Of a stretch of DNA of 64,000 nucleotides, positions 1-7,433 are shown piece by piece. Each line of letters starts with the position of its first letter. The first letter of the stretch is position 1. The translations under genes and the position numbers were made by a program. This stretch comes from Nonomuraea wenchangensis (lineage in GTDB: Bacteria > Actinomycetota > Actinomycetes > Streptosporangiales > Streptosporangiaceae): assembly GCF_900111685.1 (NCBI RefSeq), contig NZ_FOHX01000005.1:186001-250000 (forward strand), in the 5' to 3' direction. A model generated the notes under the pieces. That model saw only the letters and a list, made by a program, of their open reading frames with translations, had not been told where the DNA came from and ran no database searches.

Positions 1-326
1 CGGGCGGCCGGGCCGGCGCCGCCCCTCCCTCCGTCGAGCAGCTCGCCGCCAAGGTCGGCTGCAAGCCGCGCATCCAGGTGGACGCCGCCGAGCTCCGTAC
101 GGGCTACTGCAGGACGCCCGACGGCGAGTTCTTCGTGACCACGTTCGCGTCCCAGGCGGGCAAGGACGCCTGGATGGACGCCGCCCCCGAGTACAACCCG
201 CACCTGGTCGGCAACCTGTGGACCGTGCTGTCCGGCCGCCAGGTGCTCGACCTGCTGCGCGAACGCCTCGGCGGCGACCTCCACCTGACCGACCACCGCA
301 CCAAGCGGATGAAGGTGGTCGGCTGA
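1..326 (+). CDS. Hypothetical protein, 3' part only (5' end outside window)
   Basis: The open frame enters from the left edge (first full codon at base 3) and ends at TGA 324-326; about 108 residues are visible. The visible part has an Ala/Pro-rich lead-in and then a compact domain with two cysteines (VGCKP and GYCRT) and the phrase FFVTTFASQAGKDAW. A Pro/Ala-rich linker before a small cysteine-containing domain is common in exported actinobacterial proteins, so a secreted protein or lipoprotein is plausible, but the N-terminus that would show it is missing. Convergent with cydB, with only six bases between the stops. Family not recognised. Confidence 0.6.
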   Translation, partial: GGRAGAAPPSVEQLAAKVGCKPRIQVDAAELRTGYCRTPDGEFFVTTFASQAGKDAWMDAAPEYNPHLVGNLWTVLSGRQVLDLLRERLGGDLHLTDHRTKRMKVVG

Positions 327-341
327 GCCGCCTCAGGCGGC
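327..341. terminator. Short hairpin over the convergent stops
   Basis: GCCGCC and GGCGGC flank a three-base loop TCA, which is itself the cydB stop codon read on the plus strand. It could act as a compact bidirectional terminator; there is no U-tract, so this is weak. Confidence 0.3.
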
Positions 342-1211
342 CACGCGGACCCGCTTCCTGAACACGTAGTACGTCCAGCCCTGGTAGACCAGGACGAACG
401 GGAGCGCGATCAGCCCGATCCAGCTCAGCATCGTCAGCGTGTACGCCCCGGAGGCCGCCTCCGCCAGGGTCAGCCCCGGCAGCGGCCGCACCCGCAGCTC
501 CATGAAGACCGCGAGCGTGGCCAGCACGATCGCGCCGGCCGTGGCCGTGAACGCCCAGCCCTCCCTGCGCCGCCAGATCAGCGCCGTCGCCGCGGCGAGC
601 GCCGCCATGGCGGCGAGGGCGGGGAACGTCCCCAGGTTGGACAGCGCGAGCACGGCGACCGGGATGACCGCGGCGCTGACGGCGAGGGCGGCGGCGCGGG
701 CGCGGCGGCGGATCGCGCCGGTGGTCCTGAGCGCCAGGAACACCGCGCCGTGCAGGAGGCACACGGCCAGCGTGAACGCGCCGCCCAAGACCGCCGCGAC
801 CGCGCTGCCGAACAGCAGGTCGGCGAAGACCGCGCCCCACAGGAACGCGGGCAGCCCGCTGCCCACCATGACCGCCATGTCGCACCAGGCCGGGTTGCGC
901 ACCTTGCCGCGCCACTCCAGGCCCACGCCGCGCAGGATCAGCCCCACCAGGATCAGCGTGACGTGCAGGTAGAACGCGCTGAACACCCCCGAGTACCAGG
1001 CGGGGAAGGCGGCGAACATGGCGCCCACCGCGGTGATCAGCCACACCTCGTTGCCGTCCCACACGGGGCCGATGGTCTGCAGGCTCTGCCGCTGCTCGGC
1101 GTCGTTCCTGCTGAGGAGGGGCGCCAGCAGGCCGACGCCGAAGTCGAAGCCCTCCAGCACGAAGTAACCCGTCCAGAGGAAGGCGATGATGACGAACCAG
1201 AGATCGATCAT
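333..1211 (-). CDS. cydB: Cytochrome bd ubiquinol/menaquinol oxidase subunit II
   Basis: Second subunit of the bd-type terminal oxidase, which reduces O2 to water with quinol electrons in the plasma membrane and has high O2 affinity. 292 residues, shorter than the roughly 330-380 usual for CydB. The N-terminus carries the family signature from FVLEGFDFGVG through GPVWDGNEVWLI, and the C-terminus ends in LVYQGWTYYVFRKRV. About eight hydrophobic segments are visible. ATG 1211 lies 17 bases after the cydA stop in the same direction, so the two are co-transcribed. No cydCD assembly transporter follows in the window; the genes downstream are convergent. Confidence 0.95.
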   Translation of the reverse strand: MIDLWFVIIAFLWTGYFVLEGFDFGVGLLAPLLSRNDAEQRQSLQTIGPVWDGNEVWLITAVGAMFAAFPAWYSGVFSAFYLHVTLILVGLILRGVGLEWRGKVRNPAWCDMAVMVGSGLPAFLWGAVFADLLFGSAVAAVLGGAFTLAVCLLHGAVFLALRTTGAIRRRARAAALAVSAAVIPVAVLALSNLGTFPALAAMAALAAATALIWRRREGWAFTATAGAIVLATLAVFMELRVRPLPGLTLAEAASGAYTLTMLSWIGLIALPFVLVYQGWTYYVFRKRVRVAA

Positions 1212-1228
1212 TGTCGGTGTGCCTCCGC

Positions 1229-2575
1229 TCAGTACATGAGCGACGGCTCGCGCCGCTGCTCGGCCAGGGGGGCGGGCTCGGGCTCGGTGACGCCCTGGCG
1301 TACGTGCCGGGTCAGCAGCACGGCCTCGGCCACGGCGAGCGCGCCGTACAGGAGGGTGAAGACGGCCAGCGAGATCGCCACCTCGGTCAGGGACACGCCG
1401 GGGGAGACGCTGGCGGCGGTCAGCAGCTCGCCGGCCACCGTCCAGGGCTGGCGGCCGATCTCGCTCAGCAGCCAGCCGGCGATCATCGCGAGCAGCGGCA
1501 GCGGCAGGGCCGCGACCAGGGCCCGCGACAGCCATCTGGGGAACTCGCGCCGGCGGCGGGTCAGCCAGAGCCCGAGCACCGACAGGCCCACGGTGGCCAT
1601 GCCGAAGCCGATCATCACGCGGAACGACCAGAAGACAACGGTCGGGTCGGGGCGGTAGTCGCCGGGGCCGAACTGCTGCTCGAAGCGTTGCTGCAGGTCC
1701 TCGGTGCCCTGGACGGTGGCGTTGAGGTCGTTGGTGGCGAGGAAGCTGAGGACGTTGGGGATCTCGATGCCGGGGACGACGCTGAATCCGGCGCCCGCGG
1801 TGTCGTGCTGGAGACCTTCGGCGGCGGCCAGCTTCATGGGCTGCTGCTCGTACAGCAGCTTGCCGGACATGTCGCCCGTGCCGGCGACGACGGCCCCCGC
1901 GACCGCCGTCATGACCAGCGCCGCCCGCGCCGCGCTGCGCCACATGGGCGCGTTGCGCCGCAGCATCCAGTAGCCGCACACGGCCAGCACGAACCCGCCC
2001 GCCACGATGAACGCCGCCCCGACCACGTGCGGCACCTGGGCGAGCGCCGTCGAGTTGGTCAGCACCGCCCACAGGTCGGTCATGCGGGCCTTGCCGTCCA
2101 CGACCTCGTACCCGACCGGGTGCTTCATCCAGGCGTTGGCGGCCAGGATGAAGTACGCCGACAGGTTGGAGCCGATGGCCGCGGCCCAGATGCAGGCCAG
2201 GTGCACCCTCTTCGGCAGCCGGTCCCAGCCGAAGATCCACAGGCCCAGGAACGTGGACTCCATGAAGAAGGCCAGCAGCGCCTCCATCGCCAGCGGCGCC
2301 CCGAAGACGTCGCCGACGAAGGTGGAGTACTCGCTCCAGTTCATCCCGAACTGGAACTCCTGCACGATGCCCGTGACCACGCCCATGGCGAAGTTGATCA
2401 GGAACAGCTTGCCGAAGAACTTCGTGAGCTTCAGGTAGTGCTCTTTGCCGGTGCGGTGCCAGGCGGTCTGCAGCCCGGCCACGAAGATCCCCAGACCGAT
2501 GGTCAGGGGCACGAACAGAAAGTGGTACACGGTGGTGACCCCGAACTGCCACCGTGCCAGGTCAAGTGCGTCCAT
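1229..2575 (-). CDS. cydA: Cytochrome bd ubiquinol/menaquinol oxidase subunit I
   Basis: Haem-bearing subunit of the bd oxidase. 448 residues. Conserved features are a histidine near residue 18 in TVYHFLF (haem b595/d side), the acidic pair E98 and E106 in APLAMEALLAFFMEST (proton path), H183 in VPHVVG (haem b558) and the GRQPW motif after the Q-loop region. The Q-loop is of the short type typical of actinobacteria and firmicutes. It is the first gene of the cydAB operon, so the operator array at 2598-2643 sits 23 bases before its start. Expression is therefore likely controlled at that array, presumably in response to oxygen or respiratory stress (inference). Confidence 0.96.
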   Translation of the reverse strand: MDALDLARWQFGVTTVYHFLFVPLTIGLGIFVAGLQTAWHRTGKEHYLKLTKFFGKLFLINFAMGVVTGIVQEFQFGMNWSEYSTFVGDVFGAPLAMEALLAFFMESTFLGLWIFGWDRLPKRVHLACIWAAAIGSNLSAYFILAANAWMKHPVGYEVVDGKARMTDLWAVLTNSTALAQVPHVVGAAFIVAGGFVLAVCGYWMLRRNAPMWRSAARAALVMTAVAGAVVAGTGDMSGKLLYEQQPMKLAAAEGLQHDTAGAGFSVVPGIEIPNVLSFLATNDLNATVQGTEDLQQRFEQQFGPGDYRPDPTVVFWSFRVMIGFGMATVGLSVLGLWLTRRRREFPRWLSRALVAALPLPLLAMIAGWLLSEIGRQPWTVAGELLTAASVSPGVSLTEVAISLAVFTLLYGALAVAEAVLLTRHVRQGVTEPEPAPLAEQRREPSLMY

Positions 2576-2597
2576 CTTCCCCGTCGACTCCTGAGCT

Positions 2598-2643
2598 CTA
2601 CAAGCTGTAGTTCATCTACTTTCAGTAGTACTACACGCTGTAG
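2598..2643. promoter_or_regulatory. Array of three CTAC-N5-GTAG palindromes upstream of cydA
   Basis: Three inverted repeats lie in a row: CTACAAGCTGTAG (2598-2610), CTACTTTCAGTAG (2616-2628) and CTACACGCTGTAG (2631-2643). The half-sites CTAC/GTAG alternate with starts 9, 9, 9, 6 and 9 bases apart. The TACA/TGTA core resembles operators of the BlaI/MecI/CopY winged-helix family (established family preference). Assignment to such a regulator is inference; none is encoded in this window. Confidence 0.7.
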
Positions 2644-2779
2644 AGCAACGCGATGCGAGCTTGGTCACATCGATCCCGTACGTGCTGGTTGCCGGGTATC
2701 GAGAATGCCGCCGAAGGGGGCTCCGGGGCGTCACCCGCCGGGTTGATTCCGGGGTACCCCGCTCGGTGGATCCCTGGCG

Positions 2780-3706
2780 TCAGCGGGCCAAAGCGGCGTC
2801 CAGGTAGGCCTGGAGGTTGCCGAGCTCGTAGCCGCGGCGCTTGATCTTCTTCACCAGGACGCGGAAGTCGTGCGCCAGGTCGGGACGGAAGTGCAGGAGG
2901 AGGATGTCGCCAGGGCGCAGCTGCTTGTCGGGCACCTGGTAGGCGATCTTGCCGCCGGGCTGGACGGTGGCGGTCCAGAGGAGCACGGCGGACATGCCGC
3001 AGCTCTTCGCGGCCCGCAGGGTGTCGGTGCCGTAGGAGCCGTACGGCGGGCGGAACAGGGTCGGGCGGGCCCCCAGCTCCTTCTCGATCAGCCGGGAGGC
3101 GCCGCACAGCTCGCGGCGCTGGGCGGCGTAGGGGAGGGTGCGCAGGTCGGGGTGGGTGAGGGTGTGGTTCTCGACGGGAGCGCCGGCGTCACGCAGCTCG
3201 CGGAAGTAGTCCCACTTGCCGGCGCCGACGTAGCGGGCCTGGCCGCCCGCCTGGTCGGGGGTGCCCTTCGCCTCCACCGCGTCGCGCATCGCGAAGACGG
3301 TGAGGGGGATGCGCTGGTCGCGTACCTGGCGGACGAGGCCGGGGTCCTGCTCCCAGCCGTCGTCGATGGTGAGGAAGACGACCTTGCGCTTGGTGGGGAT
3401 CGAGCTGATCACCGGGGGGAGCGCGCCGGTGGAGATTGGGCGCACCTCGCCCGCGCGGGGGAGCGCGCCCGGCGGGCCCTGGGGGCGGGGCGGGGCGGAC
3501 GACTGCGGCGCGGATCCCTTCGGTGCCGAAGAGGCGCCGGTCCCGTCCGGTGCGGCGTCGCCGCCCGGCGCGCAGGCGGCGGCCGGCAGCACGAGCGCGA
3601 GCGCGAGGCAGGCGGGCGCGATGCGGGCGACGCGGGCATGCGGGACGCGGGCGGGCCGGGGCGCTTCGGACGTGGATCTTGGACGCACGAGGGACCATCC
3701 TGCCAT
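2780..3706 (-). CDS. Exported polysaccharide deacetylase (NodB/CE4 family)
   Basis: Metal-dependent deacetylase expected to remove N- or O-acetyl groups from cell-wall or surface polysaccharide. 308 residues: a basic N-terminus, hydrophobic segment at about 29-43 ending in PAAAC (poor lipobox, possible lipoprotein or signal peptide), a Pro/Ser-rich linker to about residue 100, then the NodB domain. CE4 motifs present: TIDDGW (113-118), H181-x3-H185 metal ligands, RPPYGSYG (219-226) and a C-terminal LLLHF. The ATG at 3706 has GGAGAG immediately adjacent; GTG 3688 has better spacing from AGGA and is an alternative start. Divergent from the CoxG-like gene. Confidence 0.88.
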   Translation of the reverse strand: MAGWSLVRPRSTSEAPRPARVPHARVARIAPACLALALVLPAAACAPGGDAAPDGTGASSAPKGSAPQSSAPPRPQGPPGALPRAGEVRPISTGALPPVISSIPTKRKVVFLTIDDGWEQDPGLVRQVRDQRIPLTVFAMRDAVEAKGTPDQAGGQARYVGAGKWDYFRELRDAGAPVENHTLTHPDLRTLPYAAQRRELCGASRLIEKELGARPTLFRPPYGSYGTDTLRAAKSCGMSAVLLWTATVQPGGKIAYQVPDKQLRPGDILLLHFRPDLAHDFRVLVKKIKRRGYELGNLQAYLDAALAR

Positions 3707-3787
3707 CTCTCCGGTGAACGACCCTTGTCGGCGCGACACCGCCGCCGTCTGGCAGGTGTTGCCCTTATCCGGCGGCCTTCCGCTGCC

Positions 3788-3793
3788 TAGAGT
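3788..3793 (+). promoter_or_regulatory. -10 hexamer TAGAGT, leaderless promoter
   Basis: The hexamer ends six bases before ATG 3800 and no ribosome binding site is present, so transcription should start at or next to the start codon. Confidence 0.6.
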
Positions 3794-3799
3794 GGCGGC

Positions 3800-4483
3800 A
3801 TGCGAGTGGCGGGCAGCGCCGTGATCGGCGTACAGAAGGAACGGCTGTGGGCGGCGCTCCAGGACCCGGCGGTGCTGGTGCGCACCATCCCCGGCTGTGA
3901 ACGGCTGGAGGAGACCGGGCCGGGGGCGTACCGGATGACGGTCAACGCCGGGGTGGCCTCCATCAAAGGCGTCTACCAAGGGGAGGTCGTGCTGACCGAG
4001 CCCGTGCCGTGCGAGGGCTTCACGCTCAGGGCGCGGGGGCAGGGCGCGCCGGGCACCGTGGAGGCGACCGTACAGCTCCGGCTCAGCGAGGCGGACAGCG
4101 CGGACGGCACCCGCGTGGACTACGACGCCGAGGCGGTGATCGGCGGGATGATCGGCGGGGTCGGGCAGCGCATGCTCGGCTCGGTGGCCAAGCGGACGGC
4201 GGGCGAGTTCTTCTCGGCCGTCGAGCAGCACCTCTGTGCCGCCCCCACTGAAGCCCAGGCCGAAGCGCCCACGCCCGTCCTCGCCGAGCTGGCCCCGGCT
4301 GAGACGGCGGCCGGGGTCCAGCAGGCGGGGGCCGTCTACGAGCGGCCGTCCAAGCCCGGCACCCCCACCACCACCCGCCCGTGGGTCATGCTCGCCTCCT
4401 TCGGGACGGGCGCGGGCGTGGCGCTCGCGGGCGTCGCGGTGGGCTGGCTGCTCGCCAGGCCCGGCCGCCGCTCCCGCGCCTGA
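3800..4483 (+). CDS. CoxG/SRPBCC-family protein with C-terminal membrane anchor
   Basis: 227 residues. Residues 1-145 match the CoxG type of the SRPBCC (START-like) fold: VIGVQKERLWAALQDP, then IPGCERLEE, and the glycine-rich IGGMIGGVGQRMLGSVAKR helix. A Pro/Ala linker follows, then one membrane helix at about 200-222 and a basic tail (RPGRRSRA), so the lipid-like-binding domain would sit on the cytoplasmic membrane face. CoxG proteins are named for a CO dehydrogenase accessory role in Oligotropha, but no cox genes lie nearby; a free-standing function is more likely here. Start chosen from the leaderless -10 at 3788. Confidence 0.85.
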   Translation: MRVAGSAVIGVQKERLWAALQDPAVLVRTIPGCERLEETGPGAYRMTVNAGVASIKGVYQGEVVLTEPVPCEGFTLRARGQGAPGTVEATVQLRLSEADSADGTRVDYDAEAVIGGMIGGVGQRMLGSVAKRTAGEFFSAVEQHLCAAPTEAQAEAPTPVLAELAPAETAAGVQQAGAVYERPSKPGTPTTTRPWVMLASFGTGAGVALAGVAVGWLLARPGRRSRA

Positions 4484-4538
4484 GAGACCGCTCTCCGGGA
4501 AGGTCACGGGGCCTCTCGCGGAAAAGGATCTCCCGGCG

Positions 4539-4544
4539 TAACGT
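4539..4544 (+). promoter_or_regulatory. -10 hexamer TAACGT, leaderless promoter
   Basis: Ends six bases before ATG 4551; no Shine-Dalgarno sequence is visible. Confidence 0.55.
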
Positions 4545-4550
4545 GGCGAT

Positions 4551-5447
4551 ATGCGGCAGGAACACGCTGAAGACGCACGGACCGAAGCCAGGAGAATCGT
4601 ACGTGACCTGCTGGGCGAGGAACGGCCGTCCGCCCAGACCCTGATCGCCGACGTGCGTCCGGTGCTGGGGGACGAGCGCACCGGCCGCGCGCTCGACCTG
4701 GCGCTCGGCGCCGCGCTGACCCGGCGCTCGGCCGAGCTGGCCGCCCTCGCCGCGCTGCTGGTCGGCACCCGCGAGCTGGGCGCCGAATGGTGGACCCGCG
4801 CGCGGGGCGGCAAGCTGCCGCCGCCCGACGAGGTGATCCGCACGGCCGTGGCGATCGAGCCGTGGACCGATCTGACCGCGCTGGAGATGCTCGCCGCCTG
4901 GATCTCCGACGACGCCGCCGACCAGCTCTGGGGCACGCCCGTCGCACAGGTCGATCTCAACTCCTGGCAGGCGGAGGACCGCTTCACGCTGCCGCCCGGC
5001 GTCCGGCCGGGGCAGCGGCTCGTCGTGCACTTCGACGCCGGCGGCCGGCTGGACGCGGTCGTCACCCGGCGGGCCGACGAGGACCTGGGCTCCAACCTGG
5101 ACTTCCAGTCCCTGCGCTACTCCCGTCCGGCCGAGGCCCAGTGGAGCTGGGGCGTGGCGGCCGGGCTCGGGCCGCACCGGCTGCCCGGCGAGCACCCCGA
5201 CCCGTACGCCCGCGAGGTCCCCGCGCGGGCCTCCGGCATCCTGCGCGCCTGGGCGCTGCGCCACGGGGCCACCCGCGACCAGCTCGGCGAGACCTGGGAG
5301 ACGGTCGGCGACGTGGTGGCGGCCATCGAGCGGGTCGACTGGATGTGGCGCAGCGGCGAGTGGTTCGGATGGTGGCGGGGGGTGTCGGCGCTGGTGGACG
5401 ACTCGGCTTACCTGCCGTACCGGCTGGAGGAGCTGGCCGCCGGCTGA
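4551..5447 (+). CDS. Hypothetical protein, 298 aa
   Basis: Soluble-looking protein with an acidic, Arg-rich helical N-terminal half and a C-terminal half rich in tryptophan (e.g. MWRSGEWFGWWRG near residue 270). No membrane segment, signal peptide or recognised catalytic motif was seen. A central stretch around residues 137-165 (DRFTLPPGVRPGQRLVVHFD) reads like a small beta-rich region. It is probably transcribed alone from its leaderless promoter; the next gene starts 53 bases downstream. I do not recognise the family and assign no function. Confidence 0.8.
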   Translation: MRQEHAEDARTEARRIVRDLLGEERPSAQTLIADVRPVLGDERTGRALDLALGAALTRRSAELAALAALLVGTRELGAEWWTRARGGKLPPPDEVIRTAVAIEPWTDLTALEMLAAWISDDAADQLWGTPVAQVDLNSWQAEDRFTLPPGVRPGQRLVVHFDAGGRLDAVVTRRADEDLGSNLDFQSLRYSRPAEAQWSWGVAAGLGPHRLPGEHPDPYAREVPARASGILRAWALRHGATRDQLGETWETVGDVVAAIERVDWMWRSGEWFGWWRGVSALVDDSAYLPYRLEELAAG

Positions 5448-5500
5448 CGCCGCGCCGGCGGGCAGGAATCGGGCGCGGTTCCCCGGGGTTGTCCCCTGGC

Positions 5501-6172
5501 GTGAAGGTGGAAATATTCTCCGATGTCGCGTGCCCCTGGTGTTACATCGGGCACGCCAGGTTCCTCAAGTCGGCCGAGCGGTTCCGGGCCAAGGGCGGCA
5601 CGATCGAGGTGACGATGCGCCCGTTCCAGCTCAATCCGGACGCCTCGCCGGAGGGCGAGCCGATGATCCCGATGCTGGAGCGCAAGTTCGGGCCGAACGC
5701 CGTCCAGATGGTGCGGCGGGTGATCGACGCGGCCGCCGCCGACGGCCTGACCCTCGACTACGACAAGGGCGTGAGCGCGAACACGTTCGAGGCGCACCGC
5801 CTCATCGAGCTGGCCACCCGGCAGGGCCGCGGCGGCGAGATGGCCGAGCGGCTGTTCCGCGCGCACTTCGCCGAGGGCCGCAACGTCGCCGACCCCGCCG
5901 TGCTCGCCGAGCTGGCCGCCGAGACCGGCGTCGAGGACACCGGGGAGGGCGCCGAGGAGGTACGCGAGCAGATCGCGCGGGCGCGCTCGCTCGGCGTCAC
6001 CGGTGTGCCGCTGTTCCTGTTCGAGGGCAAGTTCGCGGTGTCGGGCGCGCAGCCGCAGGAGGCGTTCGACGCCGCCATCGACGAGGTGGCCGAGCGCACC
6101 GGGCAGCAGCCGATCACCCAGCTCGCCGCCCCCGCGGAAGGCTGCGACGACGACGGCTACTGCGCCGTCTGA
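5501..6172 (+). CDS. DsbA-family oxidoreductase, FrnE type
   Basis: Cytoplasmic thioredoxin-fold protein of the FrnE/2-hydroxychromene isomerase-like branch of the DsbA family, 223 residues. The redox motif C11-P-W-C14 follows EIFSDVA directly at the N-terminus, as in FrnE, and the cis-proline region is GVTGVPLFLFEGKFAVSGAQ near residues 166-185. The tail is unusual: it carries a Cys and a final Cys (EGCDDDGYCAV), which could act as an extra thiol pair; in Deinococcus FrnE a C-terminal motif has such a role (established, by analogy). GTG 5501 was chosen because homologues begin just before VEIFSD. No clear ribosome binding site. Convergent with tdk. Confidence 0.88.
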   Translation: MKVEIFSDVACPWCYIGHARFLKSAERFRAKGGTIEVTMRPFQLNPDASPEGEPMIPMLERKFGPNAVQMVRRVIDAAAADGLTLDYDKGVSANTFEAHRLIELATRQGRGGEMAERLFRAHFAEGRNVADPAVLAELAAETGVEDTGEGAEEVREQIARARSLGVTGVPLFLFEGKFAVSGAQPQEAFDAAIDEVAERTGQQPITQLAAPAEGCDDDGYCAV

Positions 6173-6195
6173 GGCCGGTTACTGCGCCGTCTGAG
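6158..6195. repeat. 22-base tandem duplication spanning two convergent stop codons
   Basis: The 16 bases TACTGCGCCGTCTGAG occur at 6158-6173 and again at 6180-6195. The first copy holds the stop of the FrnE-like gene; the second supplies the last codons of tdk on the other strand. Confidence 0.85.
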
Positions 6196-7027
6196 CGGCC
6201 GGCGCGAGGACGCCGTCATGCCGGCCGGGCTGGTCAGCGGGGGAGCCCTCGTCGAGCTGACCGGGTCGGTCGGCCGGCGAGCCCTCGTCGAGCTGACCGG
6301 GTCGGTCGGCCGGCGAGCCCTCGTCGAGCTGACCCGGCCGGTCGGCGGGGGAGCCCTCGTCGAGCCGCCCGGACCGGTGGTGGCGGCGGCAGAGCACCTG
6401 GTAGCGCACCGGTGAGTCGTCGGTGTCGCCGATGACCACCTGCTCCCCGGTCCGCGCCATCACCCCGCCCACCACCCGCGCGTTGAGCTGGCCTGGCCGC
6501 CCGCACCAGCACAGCACCTCGACCTGCAGCCGGCACACCTCGTCGGCCAGCTCGAACAGCCGCTGCGCGGCCGGGAACATCACCGAACGGAAGTCGGAGG
6601 CGAGACCGAAGGCGTAGACGTCCACGCCGTGCTCGTCCACCAGGTCGGCGAGCTGCTCGATCTGCTCGACGCTGTAGAAGCACGCCTCGTCGCAGATGAG
6701 GTAGTCGACGTGGTCGTACGAGGTGACCAGCCGGACGAGGTCGAGGCCGTCCTCCACCTCGACGGCGTCCTGCCCGAGCCCGATGCGGCTGGTCACCTGG
6801 GGTCCGCCAGAGCGGTCGTGCTTGGTGAGCACCAGGCCGCGCCGGCCCTGTCTCGCGTGGTTGTAGTTCATCTGAAGCGCGAGGGTGGACTTCCCGCAGT
6901 CCATGGGGCCGAAGTAGAACTTCAGCACGGCATCCCGCGCCCCGGACGGCACCGGCGACAAGGCAGACGATTGGGTCACGGGCCGCCAGCTTAGCGGCTT
7001 GGCTTGTTCCATGACCTCGTGGGACAT
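6179..7027 (-). CDS. tdk: Thymidine kinase (type II) with repeat tail
   Basis: Phosphorylates thymidine with ATP in the salvage pathway. 282 residues. The P-loop is FGPMDCGKST (39-48), the DEAC Walker B/catalytic region is at 113-116, and the zinc ligands appear as C173/C175 and C213/H216. Family members are about 190-220 residues, so this one has two additions: about 34 extra residues before the P-loop and a 60-residue C-terminal tail made of four 12-residue repeats of LDEGSPADRPGQ (222-269). The upstream AGGGGG before ATG 7027 supports the long N-terminus. The repeats are encoded by the 36-base minisatellite below and lie beyond the catalytic core. Confidence 0.93.
   Translation of the reverse strand: MSHEVMEQAKPLSWRPVTQSSALSPVPSGARDAVLKFYFGPMDCGKSTLALQMNYNHARQGRRGLVLTKHDRSGGPQVTSRIGLGQDAVEVEDGLDLVRLVTSYDHVDYLICDEACFYSVEQIEQLADLVDEHGVDVYAFGLASDFRSVMFPAAQRLFELADEVCRLQVEVLCWCGRPGQLNARVVGGVMARTGEQVVIGDTDDSPVRYQVLCRRHHRSGRLDEGSPADRPGQLDEGSPADRPGQLDEGSPADRPGQLDEGSPADQPGRHDGVLAPAAQTAQ
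6221..6364 (-). repeat. 36-base minisatellite, four copies, inside tdk
   Basis: The block GAGCCCTCGTCGAG recurs at 6243, 6279, 6315 and 6351, an exact 36-base period. Copies differ by a few substitutions, so the array keeps the reading frame and encodes four 12-residue acidic/proline repeats. Confidence 0.92.
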
Positions 7028-7054
7028 TTTCCCCCTGAGGTTTCAGGAGGAACT

Positions 7055-7426
7055 GTGGTCACCGACAAACCGTCCGCGCTCGACACGATGTTGCAGCAGG
7101 ACGACCTTACCGCCGCGCAGGCCGACGCCACCCGATGGCGCTACGGCTTCTACGTGGTCGTGGCGGGAATCGTGGCGGTCCTGATCGCCTTCGCCGCCGC
7201 GGTGTTCGCCACGCGCGAGTTCGCCTCGCTCTTCGCCGGGGTGGCGGGGGTGATCGGTACGATCGTCGGCGCGTACTTCGGAGTGCAGGCCGGCCAGTCG
7301 GGCAAGGCCAGGGTGGAGGCCGAGCTGGCGAGGACGCAGGAGCTGGCGATCCGCCTGGCCGCGCACGTCGGCACGGCCAACGCGCCCAGGGTCGTCGACG
7401 AAGTGCTCGGCCGGCGCCGAGGCTAG
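7055..7426 (+). CDS. Small two-helix membrane protein
   Basis: 123 residues from GTG 7055, which sits four bases after a perfect AGGAGG. The layout is a soluble N-terminus (about 30 residues), two membrane helices (about 32-55 and 60-82, joined by FATREFASLF), and a C-terminal amphipathic helix with regularly spaced charged residues (KARVEAELARTQELAIRL) that could form a coiled coil. It leads a same-strand run: hyuA starts eight bases downstream. The function is unknown; its position suggests a membrane partner for the downstream HyuAB enzymes, but that is inference from spacing alone. Confidence 0.8.
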   Translation: MVTDKPSALDTMLQQDDLTAAQADATRWRYGFYVVVAGIVAVLIAFAAAVFATREFASLFAGVAGVIGTIVGAYFGVQAGQSGKARVEAELARTQELAIRLAAHVGTANAPRVVDEVLGRRRG

Positions 7427-7433
7427 AGGAGCC

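Noticed and set aside
3800..4483. Carbon monoxide dehydrogenase operon implied by CoxG
   Set aside because: No coxMSL genes or molybdopterin-binding subunits lie nearby; the gene stands alone.
6221..6364. Possible CRISPR-like array (four 36-base repeats)
   Set aside because: Repeats are contiguous with no spacers, keep frame and encode the tdk tail; it is a coding minisatellite.
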